A DNA stretch of 34,015 bases from Kitasatospora sp. A2-31 (lineage in GTDB: Bacteria > Actinomycetota > Actinomycetes > Streptomycetales > Streptomycetaceae), in the NCBI RefSeq assembly GCF_022288725.1, contig NZ_JAKNTA010000025.1, positions 1 through 34,015 of the forward strand, read 5' to 3'. Shown here piece after piece: positions 24,293 through 33,446 of this stretch. The translations under genes and the position numbers were made by a program. Position 1 is the stretch's first letter. The number at the start of each line of letters is the position of its first letter. The notes under the pieces were generated by a model. The model had not been told where the DNA came from, ran no database searches, and saw nothing but the letters and a program-made list of their open reading frames with translations.

Positions 24293-25435
24293 CTACCGCA
24301 GGCCGGTCGAGCGGCGCAGCGCCGCCTCCAGCAGCCGGTCGATCAGCTCGGGGTAGGCGACCCCGGTGGCCTCCCACATCTTCGGGTAGGCCGAGATCGG
24401 GGTGAAGCCGGGCATGGTGTTGACCTCGTTGACCATCCAGCTGCCGTCCTCCAGCAGGAAGAAGTCGACGCGGGCCAGGCCCTCGCAGCCGAGCGCCTCG
24501 AACGCGGCGATCGCCTGGCGGCGGATCTCCGCGGTCTCCTCGGCGGTGAGCTCCGCCGGGATCCGCACCTCGGAGGAGTCGATGTACTTGGCCTCGAAGT
24601 CGTAGAACTCGTAGCCGCCGCCGACCAGGACCTCGCCCGGCACGCTGGCGCGCAGGCCGTCCTCGAACTCCAGCACGCCGCACTCGATCTCGCGGCCGGC
24701 CACGCCCGCCTCGATGATCAGCTTGGGGTCGTGCCGGCGGGCCTCCTCGATCGCGGCGTCGAGGTCGGCGAGGTCCTTGACCTTGGTGATGCCGATGCTG
24801 GAGCCGGCCCGGCAGGGCTTCACGAACAGCGGCAGGCCCAGCTCGGCGGCCCGCTCGCGGACGGCGTCCCGGCCGGCCTCGGTCTCCCAGTCGCGCGGGC
24901 GGACGATGGTGTACCGGCCGACGCCCAGGCCGTGCGAGGCCAGGATCCGCTTGGTGAACTCCTTGTCCATACCGACCGCGCTGGAGAGCACGCCGTTGCC
25001 GACGTACGGCACGCCGGAGAGCTCCAGCAGGCCCTGCAGGGTGCCGTCCTCGCCCCAGGGGCCGTGCAGCAGCGGGAACACCACGTCGACCTCGCCGAGC
25101 ACCTTGGGGGCGGTCCCCGGCTCGCTGAGGACCACCTCACGGCTGCCCGGGGCGGCCGGCAGGGACACCTGGCCCTCGACGGCCTCGGCGACGTGGGCGA
25201 CGTCCGGCAGCCGGCCGTCGGTGATGGCCATCCGGGACGGCTCGTCACTCACCAGGGCCCAGCGGCCCTCGTGGGTGATGCCGATCGGCAGCACGTCGTA
25301 CTTCTCGCGGTCGATCGCCCTGAGCACGCTGCCCGCGGTGGACACCGAGATGGCGTGCTCGGAGCTGCGCCCGCCGAAGACCAGCGCAACGCGCGGCTTC
25401 GCGGACGGGTTCGGGGAGGTCTGTTCGATGCTCAT
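24293..25435 (-). CDS. ddl: D-alanine--D-alanine ligase
   Basis: A 380-aa ATP-grasp enzyme making the D-Ala-D-Ala dipeptide for peptidoglycan. Features are VFGGRSSEHAISV (19-31), HGPWGEDGTLQG, FVKPCRAGSSIG, YEFYDFEAKY (275-284) and NEVNTMPGF (336-344). The Tyr of the EAKY motif, which is Phe in D-Ala-D-Lac ligases, is kept, so the normal dipeptide product is expected. A -10-like TAGTCT lies about 10 nt before the ATG at 25435, and no Shine-Dalgarno is seen, so the leader is probably very short. It follows gpsA by 230 bp. Confidence 0.97.
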   Translation of the reverse strand: MSIEQTSPNPSAKPRVALVFGGRSSEHAISVSTAGSVLRAIDREKYDVLPIGITHEGRWALVSDEPSRMAITDGRLPDVAHVAEAVEGQVSLPAAPGSREVVLSEPGTAPKVLGEVDVVFPLLHGPWGEDGTLQGLLELSGVPYVGNGVLSSAVGMDKEFTKRILASHGLGVGRYTIVRPRDWETEAGRDAVRERAAELGLPLFVKPCRAGSSIGITKVKDLADLDAAIEEARRHDPKLIIEAGVAGREIECGVLEFEDGLRASVPGEVLVGGGYEFYDFEAKYIDSSEVRIPAELTAEETAEIRRQAIAAFEALGCEGLARVDFFLLEDGSWMVNEVNTMPGFTPISAYPKMWEATGVAYPELIDRLLEAALRRSTGLR

Positions 25436-25665
25436 ATCGCGTTCGAGACTACCGTGCGAGGTGTTTCCCGAAAGTCAGCCGCCCCGGGGCACCGCCGGGC
25501 GGGCGACGGACCGCCCGGGCACCGCCCCCCGACGCCCCGGCGCCGGCCGGCGCCCCCGCGGTTCCCGACGGCGTTCGAGCCGGTGCCGTTCGTACCGGTG
25601 CGGTCCGCAGTGCGGTCGGCCCGGTGTGTTCCGCCGCGGTGCGGGCCGGGCCGGCGCAGGCCGTG

Positions 25666-26667
25666 TCAGTGCCGTTCGGACTTGGCCGAGCGGGACATCA
25701 GCGCCTGCAGCGCCTCCTGGGTGGGACGCCCGTTGTGCACGACGTCCACGACGGCCTCGACGATCGGCATGTCGACGCCGTTGCGCCGGGCCAGGTCGAG
25801 CACGGACTCGCAGGACTTCACGCCCTCCGCGGTCTGCCGGGTGGCGGCGATGGTCTCCGCCAACGACATCCCGCGGCCCAGGTTGGTGCCGAAGGTGTGG
25901 TTGCGGGAGAGCGGTGACGAACAGGTCGCCACCAGGTCGCCCATGCCGGCGAGCCCGGCGAAGGTGTACGGGTCGGCGCCCAGCGCCAGCCCCAGCCGGG
26001 TGGTCTCGGCCAGGCCTCGGGTGATCAGCGTCGCCTTGGTGTTGTCGCCCAGACCCATGCCGTCGGCCATGCCGACCGCCAGGCCGATCACGTTCTTCAC
26101 CGCGCCGCCCAGCTCGCAGCCGACCACGTCGGTGTTGGTGTACGGGCGGAAGTACGGGGTGTGGCAGGCGGCCTGGAGCCGCTTGGCGACCGACTCGTCG
26201 GCACAGGCCACCACGCTCGCCGCGGGCTGCCGGTTGGCGATCTCGCGGGCGAGGTTGGGGCCGCTGACCACTGCGACCCGCTCCGGCCCGACGCCGGCGA
26301 CCTCGGCGATGACCTCGCTCATCCGCTTGGCGGTGCCGAGTTCGATGCCCTTCATCAGGCTCACCAGCACGGTCTGCGGCTCGATCAGCGGGGCCCAGGC
26401 GCCCAGGTTCTCCCGCAGCGTCTGCGAGGGCACGGCGAGCACCGCGAAGTCCGCGCCGGCCAGCGCCTCGGCGGCGTCCGTGGTCGCCCGGACCGAGTCC
26501 GGCAGCGACACCTGCGGCAGGTAGTCCGGGTTCACCCGGGTGGTGTTGACGGCGTCGACCAGCTCCTTGCGGCGGCCCCAGAGCACCACCTCGCAGCCGG
26601 CGTCGGCGAGGACCAGCGCGAACGCCGTCCCCCAGGAGCCCGTTCCGAACACGGCACAGCGGGTCAC
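25666..26667 (-). CDS. gpsA: Glycerol-3-phosphate dehydrogenase [NAD(P)+]
   Basis: A 333-aa cytosolic enzyme reducing dihydroxyacetone phosphate to sn-glycerol 3-phosphate for phospholipids. The Rossmann motif is FGTGSWGTAFA (7-17), the conserved lysines are Lys106 in SLMKGIE and Lys191 in GGAVKNVIGLAVG, and SRNHTFG plus EGVKSCESV are present near the C-terminus. The start is GTG and overlaps the plsC stop (GTGA), so the two are translationally coupled. The pair supplies and acylates G3P. Confidence 0.98.
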   Translation of the reverse strand: MTRCAVFGTGSWGTAFALVLADAGCEVVLWGRRKELVDAVNTTRVNPDYLPQVSLPDSVRATTDAAEALAGADFAVLAVPSQTLRENLGAWAPLIEPQTVLVSLMKGIELGTAKRMSEVIAEVAGVGPERVAVVSGPNLAREIANRQPAASVVACADESVAKRLQAACHTPYFRPYTNTDVVGCELGGAVKNVIGLAVGMADGMGLGDNTKATLITRGLAETTRLGLALGADPYTFAGLAGMGDLVATCSSPLSRNHTFGTNLGRGMSLAETIAATRQTAEGVKSCESVLDLARRNGVDMPIVEAVVDVVHNGRPTQEALQALMSRSAKSERH

Positions 26668-27494
26668 TTGCCGGCCTCCTCGTCACCGTTGCGACGCTTG
26701 CCCGCCGCGCGCTGCCGCTCGGCCGCGGCCGCCTCGGCCCGGTGCCGGGCCGCCGCGCGCATGTCGTAGCGCTCGGCCGGCGGCTCCTCGCCGCGGATGT
26801 CGGCGAGGACGGCGGTGATGGCCGCCATGATGTCCTCGGTGGCGTCCTTGAGCACCTGCGGGGTCAGCTCCTGGCCCTGGTACTTGCTCAGGTCCACCGC
26901 CGGCCCGGCCGCCACGGTCACCCGGTGGCGCGGGAAGAGGTTGAACTTCCCCTTGCCGGAGCCGCCCCTGCCGTACGGCGGGATGATCTCGTGCGCGCCC
27001 CAGTGCGCCACGGGGATCACCGGCGCACCGGTCATCAGCGCGACCCGGGCCACCCCGCTCTTGCCGGTCATCGGCCACAGGTCCGGGTCCCGGGTGAGCG
27101 TGCCCTCCGGGTAGAACTGCACGCACTGGCCGCTGTTCACCGCGTCGATCGCGGCCCGGAACGCCTGCGCGGCGTCGGTCGACTCGCGGAACACCGGGAT
27201 CTGACCGGTCTTGCGCAGCATGAAACCGATGAACGGGATCGAGAACAGCGAGGACTTGCCGAGGATCCGCGGCGGGCGCCCGCTGTTGTACTGCCAGTGC
27301 GCGTACACCACCGGGTCGATGATCGAGTTGTGGTTGACCGCCGCGATGAAGCCGCCCTCCTTCGGGAGGTGCTCCCAGCCCCGCCAGTCGGGCTTCACCA
27401 GCGCGGTCGTCACCGGCTTCACCAGCACGGCCGCGAAGCGGTACCAGATGCCGTAGTCGGCGTTGCCGAAGCTGGCGTACGAGCGGCGGGCCAC
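26664..27494 (-). CDS. plsC: 1-acyl-glycerol-3-phosphate acyltransferase
   Basis: A 276-aa membrane-associated acyltransferase making phosphatidic acid. The catalytic NHNSIID (His55, Asp60) and the substrate-binding FYPEGT (127-132) are intact, with PVIPVAHWG as the later block. The C-terminus is a basic, Ala/Arg/Glu-rich helix (AARHRAEAAAAERQRAAGKRRNG) that could contact membrane or partner proteins. The start is GTG with GGAGG 7 nt upstream. It overlaps gpsA by 4 nt. The exact acceptor (lyso-PA or other) cannot be proven from sequence. Confidence 0.93.
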   Translation of the reverse strand: MARRSYASFGNADYGIWYRFAAVLVKPVTTALVKPDWRGWEHLPKEGGFIAAVNHNSIIDPVVYAHWQYNSGRPPRILGKSSLFSIPFIGFMLRKTGQIPVFRESTDAAQAFRAAIDAVNSGQCVQFYPEGTLTRDPDLWPMTGKSGVARVALMTGAPVIPVAHWGAHEIIPPYGRGGSGKGKFNLFPRHRVTVAAGPAVDLSKYQGQELTPQVLKDATEDIMAAITAVLADIRGEEPPAERYDMRAAARHRAEAAAAERQRAAGKRRNGDEEAGK

Positions 27495-27699
27495 CCCAGG
27501 TCCTCCTCATCCGGTGCGGCACCCGGGGTGCCGCAGGTTCTCTCGCCGCCCGCGGGCCCCGGTGGGGGGCGCGGGCGCGGAACAGTCTCGCCCCACCGCC
27601 GACCGGCTGTCGAGCAACCCCGCCAGCACCTCCGGCGGGCGTGACCAAACGCACGTCCGCACAGCTCGGACGGCCTGGCGAGGGTTCCGGGACCGGCGC

Positions 27700-27705
27700 C
27701 ACAAT
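27700..27705 (+). promoter_or_regulatory. -10-like CACAAT before cofC
   Basis: CACAAT ends 7 nt before the ATG at 27713; no Shine-Dalgarno precedes that ATG. Confidence 0.45.
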
Positions 27706-27712
27706 GACGCCG

Positions 27713-28420
27713 ATGACCCAGGACACCGTACGCCCCAGCGGGGCCGTCGCGCCCCCCGCACCCGCCTCCGACTGGTCGCTGGTGCTGCCGCTCAAGCCGC
27801 CGGCCCTGGCGAAGACCCGGCTCGCGCCCTTCGCCGGAGCGCACCGTGCGGACCTCGCCCTCTGCTTCGCCCTCGACACCGTCGCAGCCGCGCTGGCCAC
27901 GCCCGGCGTGGCCCGGGTCCTGGTCGTCACCCGGGACGCGGTGGCCGGCGCCCGGCTCGCCGCCCTCGGTGCCGCGGTGGTCGCCGACGAACCGGGGGGC
28001 GGTCTCAACCACGCACTGGCGCACGGCGCGGCGGTCGCGCTGGCACTGGCTCCGCACGCGCCGCTGGCCACGCTCTCGGCCGACCTGCCGGCCCTGCGCC
28101 CGGCCGAACTGGCCCGCGTGCTGGCCGCCGTGCCGCCGACCGGCCGGGCCTTCCTCGCGGACACCCCCGGCCTGGGCACCACGCTGCTGGCCTGTGCCCC
28201 GGGCAGCCCGCTCGCGCCCGCCTTCGGTGACGGGTCCCGGGAGCGCCACGCGGCCGGCGGCGCCCGTGAACTCCGCCTGGCCGGGGTGGATTCGGTGCGC
28301 CGGGACGTCGACACCGGGGCCGACCTCGGCGAGGCCCTCGCGCTCGGCGTCGGCCCGCACACCGCCGCCCTGTCGGCCCGGCTCGGCTACTCCCCCGCCC
28401 GGCCCACCGGGCAGCGCTGA
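27713..28420 (+). CDS. cofC: 2-phospho-L-lactate/PEP guanylyltransferase
   Basis: A 235-aa nucleotidyltransferase of coenzyme F420 synthesis (CofC/FbiD). It activates phosphoenolpyruvate or 2-phospholactate with GTP. The GTP-binding start LPLKPPALAKTRLAPF (25-40) and the LSADLPALRPAEL metal-binding region are typical. The first 18 residues are Pro/Ala-rich. I chose ATG 27713 because CACAAT lies 7 nt upstream; the ATG at 27704 is an alternative but overlaps the hexamer. It is divergent from plsC. The other F420 genes are not in the window. Confidence 0.92.
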   Translation: MTQDTVRPSGAVAPPAPASDWSLVLPLKPPALAKTRLAPFAGAHRADLALCFALDTVAAALATPGVARVLVVTRDAVAGARLAALGAAVVADEPGGGLNHALAHGAAVALALAPHAPLATLSADLPALRPAELARVLAAVPPTGRAFLADTPGLGTTLLACAPGSPLAPAFGDGSRERHAAGGARELRLAGVDSVRRDVDTGADLGEALALGVGPHTAALSARLGYSPARPTGQR

Positions 28421-28450
28421 GACGCTCCGGGGCCGGGAGGCAGCGCTCGC

Positions 28451-28456
28451 TATGCT
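28451..28456 (+). promoter_or_regulatory. -10-like TATGCT before the 73-aa gene
   Basis: A good -10 match ending exactly 7 nt before the ATG at 28464, with no adjacent Shine-Dalgarno. This is one of the clearest leaderless candidates here. Confidence 0.5.
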
Positions 28457-28463
28457 GGCTGCC

Positions 28464-28685
28464 ATGCAGGCCACCGCGTTCACCTTCGACCCCGCCACCC
28501 GGGCCGGCTCCGTGCTGCTCGACGACGGGACCCCGGTGCCGTTCGACGCGGCCGCCTTCGACGCCGGCGGCCTGCGGCTGCTGCGCCCCGGTCAGCGGGT
28601 GCGGATCCGCACCGAGGGCACCGGCGAGGCCCGCCGGGTCGTCTTCGTGACGCTGCAGACCTTCCCCGACCCGGCCGGGGGCTGA
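28464..28685 (+). CDS. Small OB/cold-shock-like protein
   Basis: A 73-aa protein. The pattern F-x-GSVLLDDGTPVPF ... GLRLLRPGQRVRIRTEG ... RRVVFVTLQTF is compatible with a five-strand OB fold like a cold-shock domain, but it lacks a clear RNP1 motif (KGFGFI). I recall similar small proteins next to cofC in streptomycetes. It starts 43 bp after the cofC stop with its own -10-like element. A nucleic-acid-binding role is inferred. Confidence 0.82.
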   Translation: MQATAFTFDPATRAGSVLLDDGTPVPFDAAAFDAGGLRLLRPGQRVRIRTEGTGEARRVVFVTLQTFPDPAGG

Positions 28686-28695
28686 CGCCCCGGGC

Positions 28696-28740
28696 GTCCG
28701 TCGGGTCCGTCGGGTCCGTCGGGTCCGCCCTATCCGTCGG
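28696..28740. repeat. 9-bp tandem repeat GTCCGTCGG
   Basis: Three perfect units start at 28696, 28705 and 28714, followed by a partial unit and a degenerate one near 28733, just after the stop of the 73-aa gene. Confidence 0.85.
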
Positions 28741-28958
28741 TTCCGTCCCGCAGCGGCCCTCCGTCACCGGCCGCCGAAGGCGTTCACCCACCGAAGAGGC
28801 GCATGGGCGCCGTCGCACGCCTCTGCCGCACCCCATCGCGCCCCGCCACGCCGCCGCAGTTCCCGTACGAGCCGGCCCCTGCCATGCCGTCCCGCGGTGC
28901 CCCGACGCCCAACACCCCCGCCGCGCCGGGCCGCACCCGGCCGGCCCCGGAAAGCGAA

Positions 28959-29008
28959 GAGCCGTGGCGGCCCGCCCCCGGAGCCCCGGGAGGGGTGCGC
29001 CACGGCTC
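28959..29008 (-). terminator. Terminator of hupS
   Basis: An 11-bp stem (28959-28969 with 28998-29008), with a second GC-rich hairpin inside the loop, lies 20 bp past the hupS stop. On the minus strand it is followed by a CTTCGCTTTCC tail. Confidence 0.75.
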
Positions 29009-29027
29009 AGGCAGGCCGTTCGCGGAC

Positions 29028-29741
29028 TTACTTCGCGGTGGTCTTGCGCGCGGTGGTCTTGCGGGTGGCGGTCTTCTTCGCCGGGGCCGTCTTCTTGGCC
29101 GTGGCGGTCGCCTTCTTGGCGGCGGTCGCCGTGGTCTTCTTGGCGGCAGCGGTGGTCGCCGTCTTCTTGGCGGCGGCCGTGGTCTTCTTGGTGGCGGCCG
29201 CGGTGGTCTTCTTCGCCGCGGCCGGGGTGGCCTTCTTGGTGGCGGTCGCCTTCTTGGCGGCGGTCGCCGTGGTCTTCTTGGCCGCGGGGGCGGTCGCCGT
29301 CTTCTTGGCGGCCGCCGTGGTCTTCTTGGCGGCGGCCGGGGTCGCGGCGGCGGCACGCTTGGTGGCGGCGCGCTTGGCGGCCGGGGTCGCGGCGACACCG
29401 CTCTTGCCCGGGGTGAGGGAACCCTTGGGGGCCTTCTTCACCGAGGGGCCTTCCTTCGGCAGCTTCTTGCTGCCGCTGACCAGGTCCTTGAAGCCCTGGC
29501 CGGGACGGAAGCGGGGCACCGAGGTCTTCTTGACCTTGACCTTCTCGCCGGTCTGCGGGTTGCGGGCGAAGCGCGCGGAGCGCTCCACCTTCTCAAAGGT
29601 GCCGAAACCGGTGACCGACACCCGGTCGCCGGCCACGACGGCGCGGACCATGGTGTCGAGCACTGCGTCGACGGCCTCTGCGGCAGCCTTGCGACCGCCC
29701 AGCTGCTCGGCCACCGCTTCGACAAGCTGAGCCTTGTTCAC
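29028..29741 (-). CDS. hupS: HU-family protein with Lys/Ala-rich tail (HupS)
   Basis: A 237-aa nucleoid protein. Residues 1-90 are an HU domain (NKAQLVEAVAEQL, GFGTFEKVERSARFARNP with the DNA-intercalating RNP at 60-62). Residues about 95-237 are a histone H1-like tail of AAKKT/TAKKA blocks. In Streptomyces this two-part HU is HupS, linked to spore nucleoid compaction. The preferred start is GTG 29741 with GGGG 5 nt upstream, giving the family N-terminus. An in-frame ATG at 29786 would add MNGWNHPAPVSEGED and sits 5 nt after a good -10. The promoter, terminator and monocistronic layout are clear. Confidence 0.96.
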   Translation of the reverse strand: MNKAQLVEAVAEQLGGRKAAAEAVDAVLDTMVRAVVAGDRVSVTGFGTFEKVERSARFARNPQTGEKVKVKKTSVPRFRPGQGFKDLVSGSKKLPKEGPSVKKAPKGSLTPGKSGVAATPAAKRAATKRAAAATPAAAKKTTAAAKKTATAPAAKKTTATAAKKATATKKATPAAAKKTTAAATKKTTAAAKKTATTAAAKKTTATAAKKATATAKKTAPAKKTATRKTTARKTTAK

Positions 29742-29791
29742 GTCTTCCCCTTCGGAAACGGGCGCCGGATGATTCCATCCGTTCATTTCGC

Positions 29792-29820
29792 ACGTTAGGT
29801 ATGTATCTGCGGACTTTCAA
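29792..29820 (-). promoter_or_regulatory. hupS promoter
   Basis: On the minus strand TTGAAA (29815-29820), a 17-bp spacer and TAACGT (29792-29797) form the best sigma-70-type promoter in the window. It sits about 50 bp before the GTG start and 5 nt before the in-frame ATG at 29786. Confidence 0.65.
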
Positions 29821-29874
29821 TTACCAAACGCGCGAATCACCCTAGTGTCGCAATGGATTTGCGCGTCGGCGACC

Positions 29875-30222
29875 TCAGACGACGGGCGGGCGCCCCTCGT
29901 CGAGGTCCTGGACAAAGCGACTCAACCGCCTTGCCGCCTCCGGAAGATCGCGCTTGGCGGTCTCGGTGACGATCAGGAGTTGTCGGGTGAGAGCGGTCTT
30001 TGCATCGGCAGACACGTTCAGCGCATGCACGCGGGCGTGAGCTTGCTTCAACCGCTCGGCCACAAGCGCGTAGAGCGCTGCGACTTCCGGGTCGTCCAGC
30101 CCCTCAGCAGGTGAGGTGGCGGCGTCCGGCCGATCGTCAATTCGGCGTTCGGCTCCCCGGCCCGTGGACTCCGGTGACGCGGGTTCGCCGCCCGCGTACG
30201 GAGGTTCATGGTGCCGGTGCAT
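29875..30222 (-). CDS. Small helical protein, unknown function
   Basis: A 115-aa protein. The first 45 residues are His/Pro/Asp-rich and look disordered. The rest is helical: DDPEVAALYALVAERLKQAHARVHAL, VSADAKTALTRQLLIVTETAKRDLPEAARRLSRFVQDL. No catalytic motif is recognised. The ATG at 30222 lacks a Shine-Dalgarno; CACAAT ends 6 nt upstream. I recall a similar gene between hupS and leuD in streptomycetes, but no function. Confidence 0.8.
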   Translation of the reverse strand: MHRHHEPPYAGGEPASPESTGRGAERRIDDRPDAATSPAEGLDDPEVAALYALVAERLKQAHARVHALNVSADAKTALTRQLLIVTETAKRDLPEAARRLSRFVQDLDEGRPPVV

Positions 30223-30228
30223 GTACTG

Positions 30229-30234
30229 ATTGTG
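30229..30234 (-). promoter_or_regulatory. -10-like CACAAT before the 115-aa gene
   Basis: The same hexamer as before cofC, here 6 nt before the ATG at 30222, with no Shine-Dalgarno. Confidence 0.45.
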
Positions 30235-30333
30235 CCATCTACCCGCAGTTGTGCTTGCGCGGGCCCCTGTGCGCCATTGCCAAATCGGCAATCGGCAGTG
30301 GGCCGGGACGGCTAACTCCGGGGCCGGAACGGC

Positions 30334-30369
30334 GGATGGCCCGCCCCCCCGAGGGGAGGCGGGCCATCC
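30334..30369 (-). terminator. Terminator of leuCD
   Basis: A perfect 12-bp stem (30334-30345 with 30358-30369), extended by C/G runs inside the loop, starts 35 bp past the leuD stop. Confidence 0.8.
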
Positions 30370-30404
30370 GGCGGAACGTCAGAATGCCTGTTCTCCGACG
30401 CGGC

Positions 30405-31001
30405 TCAGGCGGCCGGCAGAGTACGCGGCTTGAAGGCCGGCCGGGTCGCCTCGAAGGCGGCGATGTCGGCCTCGTTCTGCAGGGTGATGCTGATGTCGTC
30501 CAGGCCGTTCAGCAGCCGCCAGCGGACGTTGTCGTCCAGCTCGAACGAGGCCGTGACGCCCTGGGCGCGCACCTCGCGGGCCTCCAGGTCCACCGTGATC
30601 TCGGCGGTCGGGTCGGCCTCGGTGAGCTCCCAGAGCCGCTCCACGACGTCCTGCGGCAGAACCACCGTGAGCAGGCCGTTCTTCAGGGAGTTGCCGCGGA
30701 AGATGTCGGCGAACCGGGTCGAGATCACGGCGTGGAAGCCGTAGTTCTGCAGCGCCCAGACGGCATGCTCGCGGGAGGAACCGGTGCCGAATTCGGGGCC
30801 GGCCACCAGCACCGTGGCGCCCTGCCGCTCGGGCTGGTTGAGGATGAACGACTCGTCCTTGCGCCAGGCCTCGAACAGGCCGTCCTCGAAGCCGGAACGG
30901 GTGACCTTCTTCAGCCAGTGGGCCGGGATGATCTGGTCGGTGTCGACGTTGCTGCGGCGCAGCGGAACGGCGCGACCCGTGTGGGTGGTGAACTTCTCCA
31001 T
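30405..31001 (-). CDS. leuD: 3-isopropylmalate dehydratase small subunit
   Basis: A 198-aa partner of LeuC. Together they isomerise 2- to 3-isopropylmalate in leucine synthesis. The swivel-domain features are present: VDTDQIIPAHWLK (19-31) and GPEFGTGSSREHAVWAL (68-84). The ATG has GGAGG 10 nt upstream, inside the leuC end; the gap to leuC is 5 nt, so the two are co-transcribed. Confidence 0.98.
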   Translation of the reverse strand: MEKFTTHTGRAVPLRRSNVDTDQIIPAHWLKKVTRSGFEDGLFEAWRKDESFILNQPERQGATVLVAGPEFGTGSSREHAVWALQNYGFHAVISTRFADIFRGNSLKNGLLTVVLPQDVVERLWELTEADPTAEITVDLEAREVRAQGVTASFELDDNVRWRLLNGLDDISITLQNEADIAAFEATRPAFKPRTLPAA

Positions 31002-31006
31002 GCTGC

Positions 31007-32428
<1,422 letters not shown>

Positions 32429-32441
32429 CGGATTCCCTCCA

Positions 32442-32459
32442 GCCGGCCGCGTTGCCGGC
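32442..32459 (-). promoter_or_regulatory. Leader hairpin next to the leuC Shine-Dalgarno
   Basis: A 6-bp GCCGGC/GCCGGC stem with a 6-nt loop ends 1-2 nt before the GGAGGG (32435-32440). It could affect ribosome access. The leader function is inferred. Confidence 0.35.
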
Positions 32460-32477
32460 CTTCTCGTGTCGTCGGGG

Positions 32478-32567
32478 TCAGTGCTTTCGCCGCCCTGTGA
32501 GGCTCGCGTCGCGCGACCTGCACGCCGGATCGGTGTCCACGATGCGGACACTCTGTTGAGGTCGCAT
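32478..32567 (-). CDS. Possible small leader ORF before leuC
   Basis: An ATG at 32567 preceded by GGGAG at 9-nt spacing opens a 29-codon frame ending in TGA 49 bp before leuC. It encodes an Arg/Asp/Ser-rich peptide with one Cys and only one Leu, so it is not a classic leucine attenuator. It may be chance. Confidence 0.25.
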   Translation of the reverse strand: MRPQQSVRIVDTDPACRSRDASLTGRRKH

Positions 32568-32624
32568 CCTGGATGTCTCCCGGGCTGCTGCATCCAGAGT
32601 GGCGCTTTTCGCGGAAGATTGAAC

Positions 32625-32653
32625 TTGCGTCTCGCGGAATGAGACTGCAGTCT
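32625..32653 (+). promoter_or_regulatory. ndgR promoter, apparently leaderless
   Basis: TTGCGT (32625-32630), a 17-bp spacer and CAGTCT (32648-32653) end 6 nt before the ndgR ATG. No Shine-Dalgarno is present. Confidence 0.5.
32629..32652. promoter_or_regulatory. Candidate NdgR operator
   Basis: An inverted repeat GTCTC-7-GAGAC (32629-32645) abuts the perfect 10-bp palindrome GACTGCAGTC (32643-32652), overlapping the ndgR promoter in the leuC-ndgR gap. IclR-type regulators bind such sites in divergent promoters; assignment to NdgR is inference. Confidence 0.45.
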
Positions 32654-32659
32654 TAGGGC

Positions 32660-33373
32660 ATGGACAACTCTAGCGGCGTCGGCGTTCTCGACAAGGCCGC
32701 TCTGGTGCTGAGCGCACTGGAGTCGGGCCCCGCCACGTTGGCGGGGCTGGTCGCCGCCACCGGTCTGGCGCGGCCCACGGCCCACAGACTCGCCGTCGCA
32801 CTCGAACACCACCGACTGGTCACCAGGGACATGCAGGGCCGGTTCATCCTCGGCCCCCGTCTCTCCGAACTCTCCGCCGCGGCGGGTGAGGACCGGCTGC
32901 TCGCCACCGCGGGCCCGGTCCTGACCCACCTGCGCGACGTCACCGGCGAGAGCGCACAGCTCTACCGCCGGCAGGGCGAGATGCGGATCTGCGTAGCCGC
33001 CGCCGAGCGGCTCTCCGGACTGCGGGACACCGTCCCGGTCGGCAGCACCCTGCCGATGAAGGCGGGCTCGGCCGCCCAGGTGCTGCTCGCCTGGGAGGAG
33101 CCCGAGCGGCTCCACCGCGGACTCCAGGGCGCCCGCTTCACCGCCACCGCGCTGAGCGGCGTCCGGCGGCGCGGCTGGGCCCAGTCCATCGGCGAGCGCG
33201 AGCCGGGCGTCGCGTCCGTCTCCGCGCCCGTGCGCGGCCCCTCCAACCGGGTGGTGGCCGCCGTCTCCGTCTCCGGCCCGATCGAGCGCCTGACCCGCCA
33301 CCCGGGCCGGCTGCACGCCCAGGCCATCATCGAGGCCGCCAACCGGCTCACCGAGGCCCTGCGCCGCGGCTGA
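32660..33373 (+). CDS. ndgR: IclR-family regulator NdgR
   Basis: A 237-aa IclR-type transcription factor. The N-terminal winged helix has LAGLVAATGLARPTAHRLAVALEHHRLV (27-54), and the C-terminal GAF-like effector domain contains VPVGSTLPMKAGSAAQVLLAW and SVSAPVRGPSNRVVAAVSVSGP. Its position divergent from leuCD identifies it as NdgR (AreB), which controls leucine and other amino-acid genes and influences antibiotic output in Streptomyces. The start is ATG with a -35/-10 pair that makes a leaderless mRNA likely. Confidence 0.95.
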   Translation: MDNSSGVGVLDKAALVLSALESGPATLAGLVAATGLARPTAHRLAVALEHHRLVTRDMQGRFILGPRLSELSAAAGEDRLLATAGPVLTHLRDVTGESAQLYRRQGEMRICVAAAERLSGLRDTVPVGSTLPMKAGSAAQVLLAWEEPERLHRGLQGARFTATALSGVRRRGWAQSIGEREPGVASVSAPVRGPSNRVVAAVSVSGPIERLTRHPGRLHAQAIIEAANRLTEALRRG

Positions 33374-33387
33374 GCGCCGAACCGACC

Positions 33388-33422
33388 GAAAGGGCCCGCG
33401 CACACCGTGCGCGGGCCCTTTC
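33388..33422 (+). terminator. Terminator of ndgR
   Basis: A perfect 16-bp stem (33388-33403 with 33407-33422) and a 3-nt loop lie 14 bp after the ndgR stop. The last stem bases are CCCTTTC. Confidence 0.9.
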
Positions 33423-33446
33423 CGCGGAAACACCCGGAAATGCGAA

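Larger units (their letters stand above)
28686..29027. other. Gene-free interval of 342 bp
   Basis: This holds a 9-bp tandem repeat, a GC-rich stretch with only low-complexity frames, and the hupS terminator. The minus-strand frame at 28764-29003 is Gly/Arg-rich and not convincing as a gene. Confidence 0.5.

Noticed and set aside
25436..25665. GC-rich gap between ddl and gpsA as a hidden gene
   Set aside because: Only low-complexity frames without ribosome sites occur; no clear hairpin was found either.
28764..29003. Minus-strand 79-codon Gly/Arg-rich frame after hupS
   Set aside because: It overlaps the hupS terminator, has no ribosome site and a low-complexity composition.
29028..29400. 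Lys/Ala-rich repeats after the HU domain as a foreign or frame-shifted tail
   Set aside because: The tail is in frame and of the length and composition known for streptomycete HupS.
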